Translations under genes and position numbers: made by a program
Part shown: in pieces, positions 8,901 through 19,459 of the stretch
How positions within the stretch are numbered: position 1 is the stretch's first letter
How the letters are laid out: each line of letters starts with the position of its first letter
Assembly: GCA_951813625.1 (NCBI GenBank)
Contig: CATOTS010000011.1
Span: 1 to 64,000 of the forward strand
Source: an uncultured Caldilineaceae bacterium
GTDB lineage: Bacteria; Chloroflexota; Anaerolineae; Caldilineales; Caldilineaceae
DNA: 64,000 bases
Reading direction: 5' to 3'
The notes under the pieces: model-generated
Told to the model about the DNA's origin: nothing
The model's database searches: none
The model's input: only the letters and a program-made list of their open reading frames with translations

Positions 8901-9920
8901 ATGACAACTATCGCACTGGTCGGCTGCGCCCACATCCACACGCCCGGATTCATCAGACGGTTACAGGCGCGCGACGATGTCAAAACGGTCGCGGTCTGGG
9001 ACCATGATCGGTCCCGCGCCGAGGGCTGCGCGGCGCAACTCGGCGCGCCGGTCGCAGCCAGCCTCGACTCGATCTGGGACGACAGTTCGATCGAGGGCGT
9101 GATCATCTGCTCTGAGACGGACCAACACGAGGCGCTGGTGCTCGCCGGGGCCGCGGCGGGCAAGCATCTGTTCGTGGAGAAGCCGCTGGGCATGGGCGCA
9201 GGGGACGCATACCGCATGGCCGATGCGATAGAGCAGGCCGGCGTCCTGTTCCAGACCGGCTATTTCCAGCGCGGCATCCCGGCGCATCAAGGCCTCAGGG
9301 AACTGATCGCCAGGGGCGTTTTCGGGCAGATCACGCGCGCCCGCTTTGTCAGCTGTCACAGCGGCGCGCTGCGCGACATTTTTACGCCGCAATGGCTGTG
9401 GATGACCGACTTGAAGCAGGCCGGCGTCGGCGCTTTCGGCGACCTCGGCACCCATGCGCTCGACCTGATGCTGTGGATGTTGGGCGACGTCGAGCTGGTA
9501 ACGGCGACGCTGCAGGTTGTGCTGGGCAAGTACGGGCCTGACTGCGACGAGACCGGCGAGGCGCTCTTCCGTTTCAGCAGCGGCGCGATCGGTTCGCTGG
9601 CCGCGGCCTGGGTTGACGTCGCCGAACCGGTCACGGCCGAGATCAGCGGCACCGAGGGCCACGCCTACATCCGCAACCGCAGCGACCTCTACGTTACCTG
9701 CGCCAATCTCGACGGCGCCGACGGGCAGTCGCCGTGGACCGACCTGCCCGCGGCCTGGCCGCACGCGTTCGACCTCTTCCTCGACGCGCTGGTAGCGGAG
9801 GAGCCGTCGGCAAGAGCGGCCGTCCCGCTGGTGGGCGCGCGCGAGGCGGCCTACCGCAGCGCGGTGATGGAGGCGATGTACCGGGCGGCCGCGGACGGTT
9901 CGTGGGTGGCGGCGGGATGA
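8901..9920 (+). CDS. Gfo/Idh/MocA family NAD(P)-dependent oxidoreductase
   Basis: A 339-residue oxidoreductase. The N-terminal Rossmann half starts IALVGCAHIHTPG and contains the family signature FVEKPLGMGAGDAY (EKP near residue 95), where the Lys takes part in catalysis. The C-terminal half has the expected GDLGTHALDLMLWMLGD with the conserved His/Asp region and a beta-sheet domain. Such enzymes oxidise or isomerise sugars and inositols; the substrate here is not readable. ATG 8901 is preceded by a GGAG site. It is divergent from pdxA around a palindromic operator-like site, so the two may act on the same sugar-acid pathway (inference). Confidence 0.87.
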   Translation: MTTIALVGCAHIHTPGFIRRLQARDDVKTVAVWDHDRSRAEGCAAQLGAPVAASLDSIWDDSSIEGVIICSETDQHEALVLAGAAAGKHLFVEKPLGMGAGDAYRMADAIEQAGVLFQTGYFQRGIPAHQGLRELIARGVFGQITRARFVSCHSGALRDIFTPQWLWMTDLKQAGVGAFGDLGTHALDLMLWMLGDVELVTATLQVVLGKYGPDCDETGEALFRFSSGAIGSLAAAWVDVAEPVTAEISGTEGHAYIRNRSDLYVTCANLDGADGQSPWTDLPAAWPHAFDLFLDALVAEEPSARAAVPLVGAREAAYRSAVMEAMYRAAADGSWVAAG

Positions 9921-10004
9921 GCGCTGCCTGTTAAGGTTGCCGGGCGAGCCCCCCGCAGGAACTGACCGCCGCCAAGGACCGTATTGCCAAAGGGGGAAAT
10001 TCCG

Positions 10005-13000
10005 ATGACTCACAAAAGAGGGCAGACGGCCGGTTGCCAGACAAGATCGATCACCCTGGCGCGGCGGCGTTCGCTTTGGGCGGCGCTCTGTCTATTCACC
10101 TGTTTCGCAGTGTCCGGCGCGGTATACGCGTCCGGCCCCGACGCATCGGACCTTTCGGACGCGGCGGCGATGACCATCCTGCCGCCGCCCCCGCCGGTGT
10201 ACGAGACCACCGAACTGCTCTGGAGCTACCAGACGGGTGACAGCGTGGATTCGTCGCCGGCGGTCGCGAATGGTGTCGTCTACGTTGGTTCGCGCGACTC
10301 CAATCTGTACGCGCTGGATGCCGCCAGCGGCGAGCTTGTCTGGCTCTATGAGACCGGCGGCGTCATAAAGTCTTCGCCGACGGTGGCCGGCGGCATCGTC
10401 TATATCGGCTCGGACGACAGGCATCTGCACGCGGTCGACGCTGCCAATGGAGAACCGCTGTGGACATTCCAAACAGGCTACCATGCAAAGGGCTATGCGC
10501 CGGTGGTGGAAGGGGGCCATGTCTTCTTTACCTCGTCGGCCACGGTGTACGCGCTCGATGCCGTCAGCGGAGAGCCGCTCTGGCAGGCCAAGCCAGGGAC
10601 GAATGCCAGCTCCTCGCCGGCGGCCGCGGACGGCATTGTCTACGTCGGAGGGGGTGACAGCGAAATTTACGCTCTCGACGGCGCCAGCGGAGAGGAGCTC
10701 TGGCGCTTTACCACGAACGGAACGATAGAGACCACTCCGGCGGTGGCGAACGGTGTGATCTATGTCAACACCTACTCGTACAGCTATGACGGCGATGGCC
10801 GCCTCTACGCGCTCGATGCCGCCAGCGGCGAGCAGCTGTGGAGCAGCGGCGTCAGCGGCATGGATTGGGCACCGGTCGTAGCAGACGGAATCGTCTACGT
10901 CTCGGGCTATTCCTGGCTGTACGCGTTCGACGCGGCCAGCGGCGAGCCGCTGCCGAACTTTCCCGTCCGCCCGGGAGATGAATCTGCGCTGACGGTAGCC
11001 AACGGAGTCGTCTACGCCGGTGAGCTCTACGCGCTGGACAGCATTGACGGAGAAGTCTTGTGGGAATACAGCATAAAAGAGAATTATGAGGGTCCATCTT
11101 TCGCAATTCCGCCTGCCGTAGCTGACGGCGTTGTCTATGCTGGCGCAAGCGACGGCAAAATCTACGCCCTGGCTGCCGCAGAAAGCGCAACACAGGAGAC
11201 GCGGCAGGCCGCCGCGGATGGACAGACAACATTCGCATCGGCCACTCCGCTCTGGCGTTTCAGGACCGGCGACAGCGTGGACTCTTCAGCCGTTGTGATT
11301 GACGGCGTGGTCTACATCGGCTCAGGCGACGCCTTCTTCTACGCGCTCAGCGAGGCCGACGGCGAGATGCTGTGGCGGTACGAGACGGACGCGCGGGTGA
11401 CTACGACCGCCGCAGTGGTTGACGGCATGGTCTATTTCGGTTCCGCCGACGGATACCTTTACGCGCTCGAAGCGGCCAGCGGGGCATTGCTCTGGCGCAA
11501 GTTGACCGGCTTGGAAGTGTACTCCTCACCTGCGGTGACGGGGGGCGTCGTCTACTTCGGCTCCGCCGATGGGCTCGTGTACGCGCTGGATACCGCTGCT
11601 GGGAAGGAGCGCTGGCGTTTCTTGACCGGTGGACCGGTGCTGTCGTCTCCGGCCGTCGTGGAGGGCGTGGTCTACGTCGGCTCCGGGGCATCCAATCCCG
11701 CGATGGGGCACATCGAAGACGGCTACATCTACGCGCTGGATGCAGCCACAGGGGAGCAGTTATGGCAGTATGACGCGGATGGACGGGTCTACTCCTCGCC
11801 GGCGGTGGCCGACGGCGTCGTCTACATCGGCTCGCATGACCGCCACGTCTACGCGCTGGACGCGGCCAGCGGGGAGGTGCTGTGGCGCTACGACACCCAG
11901 GCCTTGGTTTTCTCCTCGCCGGCGGTGGTCGAAGGGGTCGTCTACGTTGGATCGAATAACGGCCGCATCTACGCGCTGGACGCTGACACAGGACAGCCCC
12001 TGTGGCGTCACCAGACCGAGGGCGCGGTCGACTCCTCGCCCGCGGTCATCGACGGCGTGGTCTATGCAGGCTCGTTTGATGGCGACCTTTACGCGCTTGA
12101 CGCGGCGACGGGCACCGTTCAGTGGCGCTACCGCACAAACGGCGTCGTCTTCTCCTCGCCGGCGGTCGTGGACGGCAAAGTATTCTTCGGTTCCGATGAT
12201 GGCCACGTCTATGCCCTGGACGGAAACAGCCGCGTCCCTGTGCAGCCGGCTTCGCAACCCCAGGCGGTACGCCCGCCGTCAGACGAAAGCGCCGCGCAGG
12301 ATGCGGCCGAGTTCATCTGGCGGACTCGGATACAATATCCCGGCACGCCGACAGCAGCGGACGGCGCCATCTACGTTGGCGCTGATGACGGCTATCTCTA
12401 CCTCCTGGATGCCGCCAGCGGCGATGTGCAGCAGAGACGCAAGGTCGGCTACCTCTTTGGATCCCCGCCCGTCGTCGTCGAGGACGTAGTTTACGCGGCG
12501 ACGACCGACGGCATTCTGCGCGCGCTGGATGGCGCCAGCCTGGAGCAGCTGTGGCAGTTCAGCACGGGGGACGACAACGCATCCGCGCCTGCTGTCGCGG
12601 AGGGAGCGGTCTACGCCGGTTCCAAAGACGGTCACGTTTATGGGCTCGACGCCACCAGCGGTGAGCTGTTGTGGCGATTCCGACCGGACCCGGTGGCGCG
12701 CACGGGACCGGCAGCCGCCGGGGGTCTCGTCTTTGTCGGTTCCGAGGACGGCCACGTCTACGGGCTGGACGGCGGCAGCGGCGGTGAGCTCTGGCGCTTC
12801 AAGACGGGCGCCGCGGTGGAGACTGCGCCGACCGCGGCAGGGGACCTGGTCTACGTCGCGTCCGACGATGATTGGGTCTACGCCTTCGAAGGCGCCAATG
12901 GTGAGTTGCGCTGGAAACAGTGGCTGGGCGACGGTATACAGTCCTCCCCAGCTGTGGCGGACGGCTTAGTCTATCTCAGCTCGATAGAAGACCACCTCTT

Positions 13001-16000
13001 CGTATTGGACGCCTACACCGGTGAAGAGCGCTGGCGCTATCTTGTTGGTAATCCTGTGCCCGCGCCCGCGGCCGTGGCAGATGGCGTTGTGTACTTTGGA
13101 ACATGGTCATGGGGTTCCAGCCATGAGTACTTTTTCGCCCTGGATGCCGTCAGCGGGGAAAAGATCAGGACGTACGAGATTGTCGATTCGATTTCGAACG
13201 GCCCCGTCGTAGCTGACGGCGTTGTCTATGTTGGGACTGGTGACGGCTTCCTCTACGCCCTCCCGCCTGCGCATCTCGCGTCCGCCCAAGCGGAGGAGGC
13301 GGAGGATCCTGCGCCGGAAAGTGAAGCAGTCGCCGCCGCGCCCGAACTGCTGTGGCGTTTCAAAGCGGATACCTCTGTCAATACGACGGTGTCGGTATCC
13401 GACGGCATCGTTTATTTCGGCGCCGCAACAGAAGGGTCGGGAGAAGATGCTAAACCGGGCGCCGTCTACGCGCTCGACGCCGGCAGCGGCGAACTGATGT
13501 GGAAACACGGGCCTCCACCGGCCCATCGCTCCGCGCCCGCGGCCGCCGGCGGCCGCGTGGTCTACAGCACCGCCGAAGACCAGCTGTTCGCGCTGGATGC
13601 CGCGAGCGGCGAACCGCTGTGGGAGAAGGCTGCCGGCCCGCCGTTTGCCATGGGGTTCGCCACAACCCCGATTCTAACCGAAGGCGCAGCCTTTTTCCTG
13701 TCCCAAATCGGCGAGATGGACGCGATCGATGCCGCGACCGGCGAGCGCCTCTGGCGCTACGACGCCGTCCCGGCTCGTGTGCGCTCCTCCCCTCAGCTCG
13801 CCCAGGACAAGATCTATGTCGATTCACCGAACGGCTTCGTCGTCGCGCTCGATGCCGCCAGCGGCGAGGTGATCCAGCAGTACGCCACGAGCGGGCTTCA
13901 GGTTGTCAATATCGCTGTGTCAGGAAGCATCCTGTATGCCCTTTCTGACAGTCAGCAACTCTATGCGCTGGACGTGGAGAGCGCCGAGCTTCTCTGGCGC
14001 CGAAATGTAGGCGGGTCGGCGTTCTCTTCGTTGGCGGCGATGGAAGGAATCGTTTACGTCAGCTCCCTTGACGGCTACCTCCACGCGCTTGATGGAATGA
14101 CCGGCGAACCGCTCTGGAAATATCCGTTCGAGCCGGGAGTGACTTCCGGGCAGGCGATGGCGGCAGGGGTTGTCTACGTTGCATCAGACAGTGGCTACCT
14201 GTACGCGCTCGACGCCACCGGCGGGGAACTGCTCTGGCAGTACGAAGTAGGTGAAATCGGGTTCTCCGGCTCGGTCGTAGCCGAAGGCGTCGTCTATGTC
14301 GGCACCGCTGAGGGCTACTTGTACGCGCTCAAGGCGCCGCAGGCACAGGACGCGCCCGCTACAACGGTACAGCCTGCCTTGCCGGAGGAGCCGCAGTTCC
14401 CCCCTCCCGACATTCTGTGGCGGCACAAAGTCGACGGCACCATCGTTACGCCCGTAACTGTGCAGGCCGACGTCGTCTACGTCGGCTCCGCGGAACAACA
14501 GGGATTCGCCTACGGCAAAGGGCAGCTGAATGCCCTCGACGCCGTCAGCGGAGAGCTTCTCTGGCAGCGAATCCCTTCGCCGGCCCTGGGCACCTCTCCC
14601 CTGGTGACGGAGGGCCAGCTCTATTACGGCTCGGGTAGTAGCCGACTCTTTGCAGTGGAGGCCGCAACCGGCGAGTTGCGCTGGGAAGAGGCGCTGGTCC
14701 AGAATCCCTTCATCCGCAGAGCCTATACTCCAATCGAAAACGAAGGGACCATCTATTTCCTCTCAGGCCATGGCGCCCTCGATGCCCTGGACGCGGCAAC
14801 AGGAGAGCGCCTCTGGCGCTACGAGACCGAGGGGGTCATCTTCCGAGCTACGCCCGAGTTCAGTGACGGCGTCGTCTTCCTCGATGCCCCCGACGGCGGC
14901 GTCTTCGCTCTCGACGCCGTCAGCGGAGCGCTCATCCGCCGCTTCGACACCGGCAGCGACCGGGTCGCCAACATCGAGGTGGCAGGCGGCATACTGTACG
15001 TCGTCTCTACGGATAGACATCTGCTCGCGCTCGACGTTGATAGCGGAGAGCTGCTCTGGAGTCAGCAGGTAGACGGAGCGTTGGGTTCCTATCTGATCGT
15101 TGCCGGGGACACCGTCTACGTAAACTCGCCGAGCGGCGAGATTCACGCGCTCGACGCCGCCTCCGGAACATCACTTTGGCGCTTACAGCTTGATGAGACA
15201 ACGTTTTCCGCGCTCTCGGTGGCTGAAGGAACGGTTTACGCCGGCTCGCGCACGGGCGACCTCTACGCGCTCGATGCCGCCAGCGGGACGCTGCTCTGGC
15301 GGTATGCCATCGGTGGCGTCGGGTTATCCGCGCCAGCCGTAGTCGGCAACGTAGTCTATGTCGGCGCCAATGACGGCCATGTATATGCGCTCAGGTCGCC
15401 GCAGATGTCTGCGGAAGAGGGTACGACCGAACAGCCCTTGCAACAGAAGGAAGTTGAGACCACGTCGCCAGACATCCTGTGGGAATTCGAGACCGCCGGA
15501 ACTGTGACGGCGCGCTTGACCGTGTCTGAAGGCGTCCTCTACGCCGGCGCCGCTGAGCTTGACGGCTTGGACATCGGCGAAGGGCAGCTGTACGCGCTCG
15601 ACGCCGGCAGCGGCGAACTGCTGTGGCAACGCGCGCCCGCACCCGCGCTCCATTCGGCCCCGGCGGTAGTGGATGGCGTTGTCTACCTTGGCACGAACGG
15701 AGGTCATTTCTACGCCCTCGATGCCGTGTCAGGGGAAGTTCAGTGGGACAGGGTCTTTGTGGAAGAGCCCTTTGTCAAGAGGGCCTTCTCCCCTCAAGTG
15801 GGCGCCGGGATCGTCTATTTTCTCCCAGAGGATGGAAACCTGTACGCGGTCGATGCCGCCAGCGGGGCGGAGCTCTGGCGCTACTTCACCGAATACGGCT
15901 TTGATAACCACACCCTGACCCGGCCCTCGCCGCTGCTGCTTGAAGACGCGATCTATATCGATACGCTTGACGGCTTCGTAGTGGCGCTGGAGGCCGCAAC

Positions 16001-16484
16001 AGGTGAACTGCTCAATCAATTCTCCGCCAGTGGTCTCAGTGTTAACAGTTTTGCCGTATACGGGGGCATCTTGTACACAATTTCGGGTGAACGGCAGTTG
16101 CACGCGCTGGACTTGGAGAGCGGCGCCCTGCTCTGGCGTCACGAGGCGGATGCGTGGCTGCTGCCCTTCCTGGTAGTTTCCGACGGGAACGTCTATCTCA
16201 GCACCTCAAAAGGCGAAGTCGAGGCGATTGACGGAGGGTCGGGGAATGCGCTGTGGCGCTACACCTTTGAAGACGGACAGCCCCCCTTCATCTCGACCTC
16301 CGGCGGCGTCCTCTTTGCCGGCATCTTCGACGGCGAACTGTCCGCGCTGGACCCGGAAAGCGGTGAACTGCAGTGGCGCTACGACGTCGGCGGGTTCGGG
16401 CTTGTGCCGCCGGTCGCGGCTGACGGCATCGTCTATGTCGCTTTGCTGGACGACAAGGTGTTGGCGTTCAGGCTTGAGCAATAG
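10005..16484 (+). CDS. Giant secreted PQQ-type beta-propeller protein (six modules)
   Basis: About 2159 residues with a signal peptide (hydrophobic run about 23-41, ending near AVYASG), so it is exported. The rest is made of roughly 40-residue repeats of the PQQ/BamB type (core YALDAASGELLWRY then SSPAVADGVVYVGS). Five Ala/Gln/Pro/Glu-rich linkers, at about residues 389-414, 739-770, 1087-1112, 1443-1468 and 1796-1822, cut it into six modules of about 315-345 residues, each about eight repeats, the size of one eight-bladed propeller. Modules 4-6 share a distinct pattern (DALDAATGERLWRY, then FVVALDAASGE). No catalytic domain, sortase signal or dockerin is visible. A strong AGGGGG site precedes ATG 10005. 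First of five paralogs in a row. Role unknown; a surface binding or scaffolding function is inference. Confidence 0.9.
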   Translation: MTHKRGQTAGCQTRSITLARRRSLWAALCLFTCFAVSGAVYASGPDASDLSDAAAMTILPPPPPVYETTELLWSYQTGDSVDSSPAVANGVVYVGSRDSNLYALDAASGELVWLYETGGVIKSSPTVAGGIVYIGSDDRHLHAVDAANGEPLWTFQTGYHAKGYAPVVEGGHVFFTSSATVYALDAVSGEPLWQAKPGTNASSSPAAADGIVYVGGGDSEIYALDGASGEELWRFTTNGTIETTPAVANGVIYVNTYSYSYDGDGRLYALDAASGEQLWSSGVSGMDWAPVVADGIVYVSGYSWLYAFDAASGEPLPNFPVRPGDESALTVANGVVYAGELYALDSIDGEVLWEYSIKENYEGPSFAIPPAVADGVVYAGASDGKIYALAAAESATQETRQAAADGQTTFASATPLWRFRTGDSVDSSAVVIDGVVYIGSGDAFFYALSEADGEMLWRYETDARVTTTAAVVDGMVYFGSADGYLYALEAASGALLWRKLTGLEVYSSPAVTGGVVYFGSADGLVYALDTAAGKERWRFLTGGPVLSSPAVVEGVVYVGSGASNPAMGHIEDGYIYALDAATGEQLWQYDADGRVYSSPAVADGVVYIGSHDRHVYALDAASGEVLWRYDTQALVFSSPAVVEGVVYVGSNNGRIYALDADTGQPLWRHQTEGAVDSSPAVIDGVVYAGSFDGDLYALDAATGTVQWRYRTNGVVFSSPAVVDGKVFFGSDDGHVYALDGNSRVPVQPASQPQAVRPPSDESAAQDAAEFIWRTRIQYPGTPTAADGAIYVGADDGYLYLLDAASGDVQQRRKVGYLFGSPPVVVEDVVYAATTDGILRALDGASLEQLWQFSTGDDNASAPAVAEGAVYAGSKDGHVYGLDATSGELLWRFRPDPVARTGPAAAGGLVFVGSEDGHVYGLDGGSGGELWRFKTGAAVETAPTAAGDLVYVASDDDWVYAFEGANGELRWKQWLGDGIQSSPAVADGLVYLSSIEDHLFVLDAYTGEERWRYLVGNPVPAPAAVADGVVYFGTWSWGSSHEYFFALDAVSGEKIRTYEIVDSISNGPVVADGVVYVGTGDGFLYALPPAHLASAQAEEAEDPAPESEAVAAAPELLWRFKADTSVNTTVSVSDGIVYFGAATEGSGEDAKPGAVYALDAGSGELMWKHGPPPAHRSAPAAAGGRVVYSTAEDQLFALDAASGEPLWEKAAGPPFAMGFATTPILTEGAAFFLSQIGEMDAIDAATGERLWRYDAVPARVRSSPQLAQDKIYVDSPNGFVVALDAASGEVIQQYATSGLQVVNIAVSGSILYALSDSQQLYALDVESAELLWRRNVGGSAFSSLAAMEGIVYVSSLDGYLHALDGMTGEPLWKYPFEPGVTSGQAMAAGVVYVASDSGYLYALDATGGELLWQYEVGEIGFSGSVVAEGVVYVGTAEGYLYALKAPQAQDAPATTVQPALPEEPQFPPPDILWRHKVDGTIVTPVTVQADVVYVGSAEQQGFAYGKGQLNALDAVSGELLWQRIPSPALGTSPLVTEGQLYYGSGSSRLFAVEAATGELRWEEALVQNPFIRRAYTPIENEGTIYFLSGHGALDALDAATGERLWRYETEGVIFRATPEFSDGVVFLDAPDGGVFALDAVSGALIRRFDTGSDRVANIEVAGGILYVVSTDRHLLALDVDSGELLWSQQVDGALGSYLIVAGDTVYVNSPSGEIHALDAASGTSLWRLQLDETTFSALSVAEGTVYAGSRTGDLYALDAASGTLLWRYAIGGVGLSAPAVVGNVVYVGANDGHVYALRSPQMSAEEGTTEQPLQQKEVETTSPDILWEFETAGTVTARLTVSEGVLYAGAAELDGLDIGEGQLYALDAGSGELLWQRAPAPALHSAPAVVDGVVYLGTNGGHFYALDAVSGEVQWDRVFVEEPFVKRAFSPQVGAGIVYFLPEDGNLYAVDAASGAELWRYFTEYGFDNHTLTRPSPLLLEDAIYIDTLDGFVVALEAATGELLNQFSASGLSVNSFAVYGGILYTISGERQLHALDLESGALLWRHEADAWLLPFLVVSDGNVYLSTSKGEVEAIDGGSGNALWRYTFEDGQPPFISTSGGVLFAGIFDGELSALDPESGELQWRYDVGGFGLVPPVAADGIVYVALLDDKVLAFRLEQ

Positions 16485-16573
16485 CACGCTGCGAGAACTG
16501 CGAAATGGCGGCAACCTTGCGGCTCTGGGGGCGCGGTGCGGATTACATGTACCCGGCTGACAGGTAGCAGAGG

Positions 16574-16622
16574 AGCCGCAATTTCTCTCTGCCCTTCTAC
16601 TCGCCTGGATTGCGGCTTTTTA
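16574..16622 (+). terminator. Rho-independent-type terminator after first propeller gene
   Basis: AGCCGCAAT (16574-16582) pairs perfectly with ATTGCGGCT (16609-16617) and is followed directly by a T run. The loop is long (26 bases), so it is weaker than a compact hairpin. It would separate the first propeller gene from the second. Confidence 0.6.
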
Positions 16623-16652
16623 AACTGAACGACTCGCAAGGGAGACCCACCT

Positions 16653-19400
16653 ATGATGACGCCCCTGCTTTCGGCTCTGTCCGGTCTGTTCCGCCTTCCC
16701 CCCTTCATGGTAGCTGTACTGCTGCTGGCCGGTTGCCCGCCGCCGTCGCCGCCGATTGCACATCCGACGAATCAGGATGACAGCGCCGAGTCAGCTCAGT
16801 CCGGACAGCTGACCTCTCAGCCGGTAGAACGGGACTCCACGGTCGATAACAACGGAAGTGACCAGAACGCAACGGACCTGTCGGTCCACAAGCCTTCTCA
16901 CCCGCTGACGCCGCCTGACTCTCCCGGAATACCGGGTCTTCTCTGGAGCCATACATTTAACGGCGAGGTCCAGGGCTATCCGTCGGTGATCGATGGGGTA
17001 ATGTACATTGAGTTGAAGGACGGTAGCCTCTTTGCGCTGGATGCCGGTAGCGGCGAAATACTCTTGCACCATGCCCTTGACACGCCCCAATACCTGACAC
17101 CGGTCGGCAACGGCGTAGCCTATTTCGGCTCCCAATTCGGCCAGGTTTTCGCCTTGGATGCGGAATCATTCGACCTGCGCTGGCGCTTCGACGCCGGCGA
17201 CCAGCTGACCGGCTACCCGAGGGCGTCAGAGGAAGCGGTCTATTTCAGCACATCCGGCACATTGTATTCCCTCGACGCCTACACCGGAGAGTTGCGCTGG
17301 CGCTACGACGAAAAGGAGCGGCCTTCCTTCCACCCCTTCAGTAGGTTCGACGGGACAATTCTCTTCTTCACGTCTGACGGCTATCTGTACGCTTTTGACG
17401 CCGAAAGCGGATCACAGCGCTGGCGCTGGCAGGAAGTTGAGTATCAGCACTACACATTGGAATTGGTAGGAGACATGATACTGGCCAGCTATAGTTACGA
17501 TGGGAAGCTATACGCCGTGGACGCCGCAAGTGGAGAGACCGTCTGGCGTTTTGACCTGGAAATAGAGCCGGGGACCCGCGCCACCGTGGCCAATGGGTCC
17601 GTATACTTCTACACGCTTGAAGGCCCATCGGACGACAGAGTTGCCCACATTTACGCCTTGGACGCGGCCAGCGGAAAGAAAGAATGGCGTAACTCTTTGG
17701 CCGCAGGCGACGAACTGTTCGGAAGGTCCTTCAGTGTGGCTGGAGAGACGGTATATTTCGGCTCAGCCAATGGAACTGTATACGCGATGGACGCGACCAG
17801 CGGCAGACAGAAGTGGCGTTTTGAGACCGGCGATGAAGAGGTCGGGTCTTTCACAGTTGCAGAAAACGTTGTATATGTAGTCACCGAGCGTCTTGGCGTC
17901 TTTACAGGCATTATCCACGCGCTGGATGCCGCAAGTGGAGACCTGTTATGGAGATCAAAAGAGAGCATGGACGGTCTGTCTTCCGAGTTGAAAATCGCCG
18001 ATGGCGTGATCTACGCCAGCGCCGATGACGGCGGCGTCTATGGGCTGGACGCCGCCACCGATGGAGAGATTCTCTGGCGCCTGAGAACGGGCCGCCGCGT
18101 CTGGTCTCCTGTCCTGGTCGATGGCGTGCTGTACGCGGCAGCAGAAAGAGGTGACGTTTACGCCGTCGACCTTCCGCAAGCGCTGCAAGCCAATGCCGGC
18201 CACCGCGCACAGGACGTAGCGACCGCCGAGCTATTGTGGCGCTATGATGCCGGGGCTGAACTCTACGAAGCGCCTACAGCGGCCGGTGGAGTGGTATACG
18301 CAGGCACGCCCGAAGGCAACGTGTACGCGGTCGATGCTGAGAGCGGAGAGCCCCTATGGGGCTTCGAGCCGGACGAAAAGGCAATGTACGCATGGCCGGC
18401 CGTATCCGAGGACATCGTATATGACGCGACTAAAGATGGCTTCGTAACCGCTCTGGACGCCGCCAGCGGAGAAATTCTCTGGCGAAAGAAAGTGGGCGAA
18501 ACGATCCACTTCGATCCGTCCGTCTCGGACGGTGTTCTCTATCTCAGCATTGAGAACCACGACTCGGAAGACCTTCTCAACGCCTTTGAGGCCGCCAGCG
18601 GAGAATCTCTCTGGCAGTTCGAGTTAGGCGACCACTTTGTGGAGCTTCCGCCGGAGGTTGCAGGCGATACGCTCTATGTCGGCACGCGTGACGGCCACAT
18701 GAATGCGCTCAACGCCGCAAGCGGCGCTGTCCGTTGGCGCTACGCTACGGGTACGGAGGTGTTCAACGTCCCTGTGATCGCGGGGGGCGCCGTCTACTTT
18801 GGCGCGAGTGATGACTTTTTCTATGCCCTGGACGCCAGCGGCGGGAACCTGCTCTGGCGCCTGGAGTTGGGGAAAGTCCTGGGCACCCACCCGACGGTGG
18901 TTGAAGGCATAGTCTACCTGGGAACACGGGATGGCAACCTTTTCGCGTTGGATGCCGGCGACGGCGAGCAGCTCTGGCTTTTTGCAGCAGACGGCAGCCT
19001 CTCTACTCCCACAGTGGCTGAGGGAGTCATCTATGTCGGCTCTACGGACGGGTTTTTGTATGCGTTGGACGCAGCGAACGGGAAAGAGATCTGGCAGCGC
19101 TTTTTTCCGTTGGGCGGAAAGGATCGCGTCGACCTGGCTACTTCAGAAGACGGTTGGAAAGAGGTCGTTTACACCTGCTTCACCCCCACGTTTATCGAGG
19201 GCGTCTTATACGTCGCAATGGAAGACGGTAGCTTTTACGCGCTCGATGCCGCGACAGGGGAATCACTTTGGCGCTACAAGACGGGGGACTACATCTACTC
19301 ACCTCCGGCTGTGGCCGACGGTGTCGTCTACGTCGGCTCCTTGGATGGCTACCTGTACGCGTTCAAGGCGCCGCAGCCGTCCCCGGCCGCCGACCGGTAG
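16653..19400 (+). CDS. PQQ-type beta-propeller lipoprotein (two modules)
   Basis: A 915-residue paralog of the neighbouring giant proteins, but lipid-anchored: the N-terminal hydrophobic stretch ends in LLLAGC (lipobox, Cys at about 28), followed by a roughly 60-residue Ser/Asp/Pro-rich spacer. The rest is about 40-residue repeats with the YALDAASGE/LLWRY core. A linker at about 508-529 (QANAGHRAQDVATAELLWRY) splits it into a first part of about 420 residues and a second of about 385, each larger than the eight-repeat modules of the giants. The repeats are more diverged (more Lys, Glu and Phe). A GGGAGAC site precedes the ATG. Likely displayed on the membrane's outer face; ligand unknown. Confidence 0.88.
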   Translation: MMTPLLSALSGLFRLPPFMVAVLLLAGCPPPSPPIAHPTNQDDSAESAQSGQLTSQPVERDSTVDNNGSDQNATDLSVHKPSHPLTPPDSPGIPGLLWSHTFNGEVQGYPSVIDGVMYIELKDGSLFALDAGSGEILLHHALDTPQYLTPVGNGVAYFGSQFGQVFALDAESFDLRWRFDAGDQLTGYPRASEEAVYFSTSGTLYSLDAYTGELRWRYDEKERPSFHPFSRFDGTILFFTSDGYLYAFDAESGSQRWRWQEVEYQHYTLELVGDMILASYSYDGKLYAVDAASGETVWRFDLEIEPGTRATVANGSVYFYTLEGPSDDRVAHIYALDAASGKKEWRNSLAAGDELFGRSFSVAGETVYFGSANGTVYAMDATSGRQKWRFETGDEEVGSFTVAENVVYVVTERLGVFTGIIHALDAASGDLLWRSKESMDGLSSELKIADGVIYASADDGGVYGLDAATDGEILWRLRTGRRVWSPVLVDGVLYAAAERGDVYAVDLPQALQANAGHRAQDVATAELLWRYDAGAELYEAPTAAGGVVYAGTPEGNVYAVDAESGEPLWGFEPDEKAMYAWPAVSEDIVYDATKDGFVTALDAASGEILWRKKVGETIHFDPSVSDGVLYLSIENHDSEDLLNAFEAASGESLWQFELGDHFVELPPEVAGDTLYVGTRDGHMNALNAASGAVRWRYATGTEVFNVPVIAGGAVYFGASDDFFYALDASGGNLLWRLELGKVLGTHPTVVEGIVYLGTRDGNLFALDAGDGEQLWLFAADGSLSTPTVAEGVIYVGSTDGFLYALDAANGKEIWQRFFPLGGKDRVDLATSEDGWKEVVYTCFTPTFIEGVLYVAMEDGSFYALDAATGESLWRYKTGDYIYSPPAVADGVVYVGSLDGYLYAFKAPQPSPAADR

Positions 19401-19459
19401 CCTGTCAAAAAGCGTGAATGTTTTTCCTTTCCCACATGCCGCCCTGGAAGGACGATTTA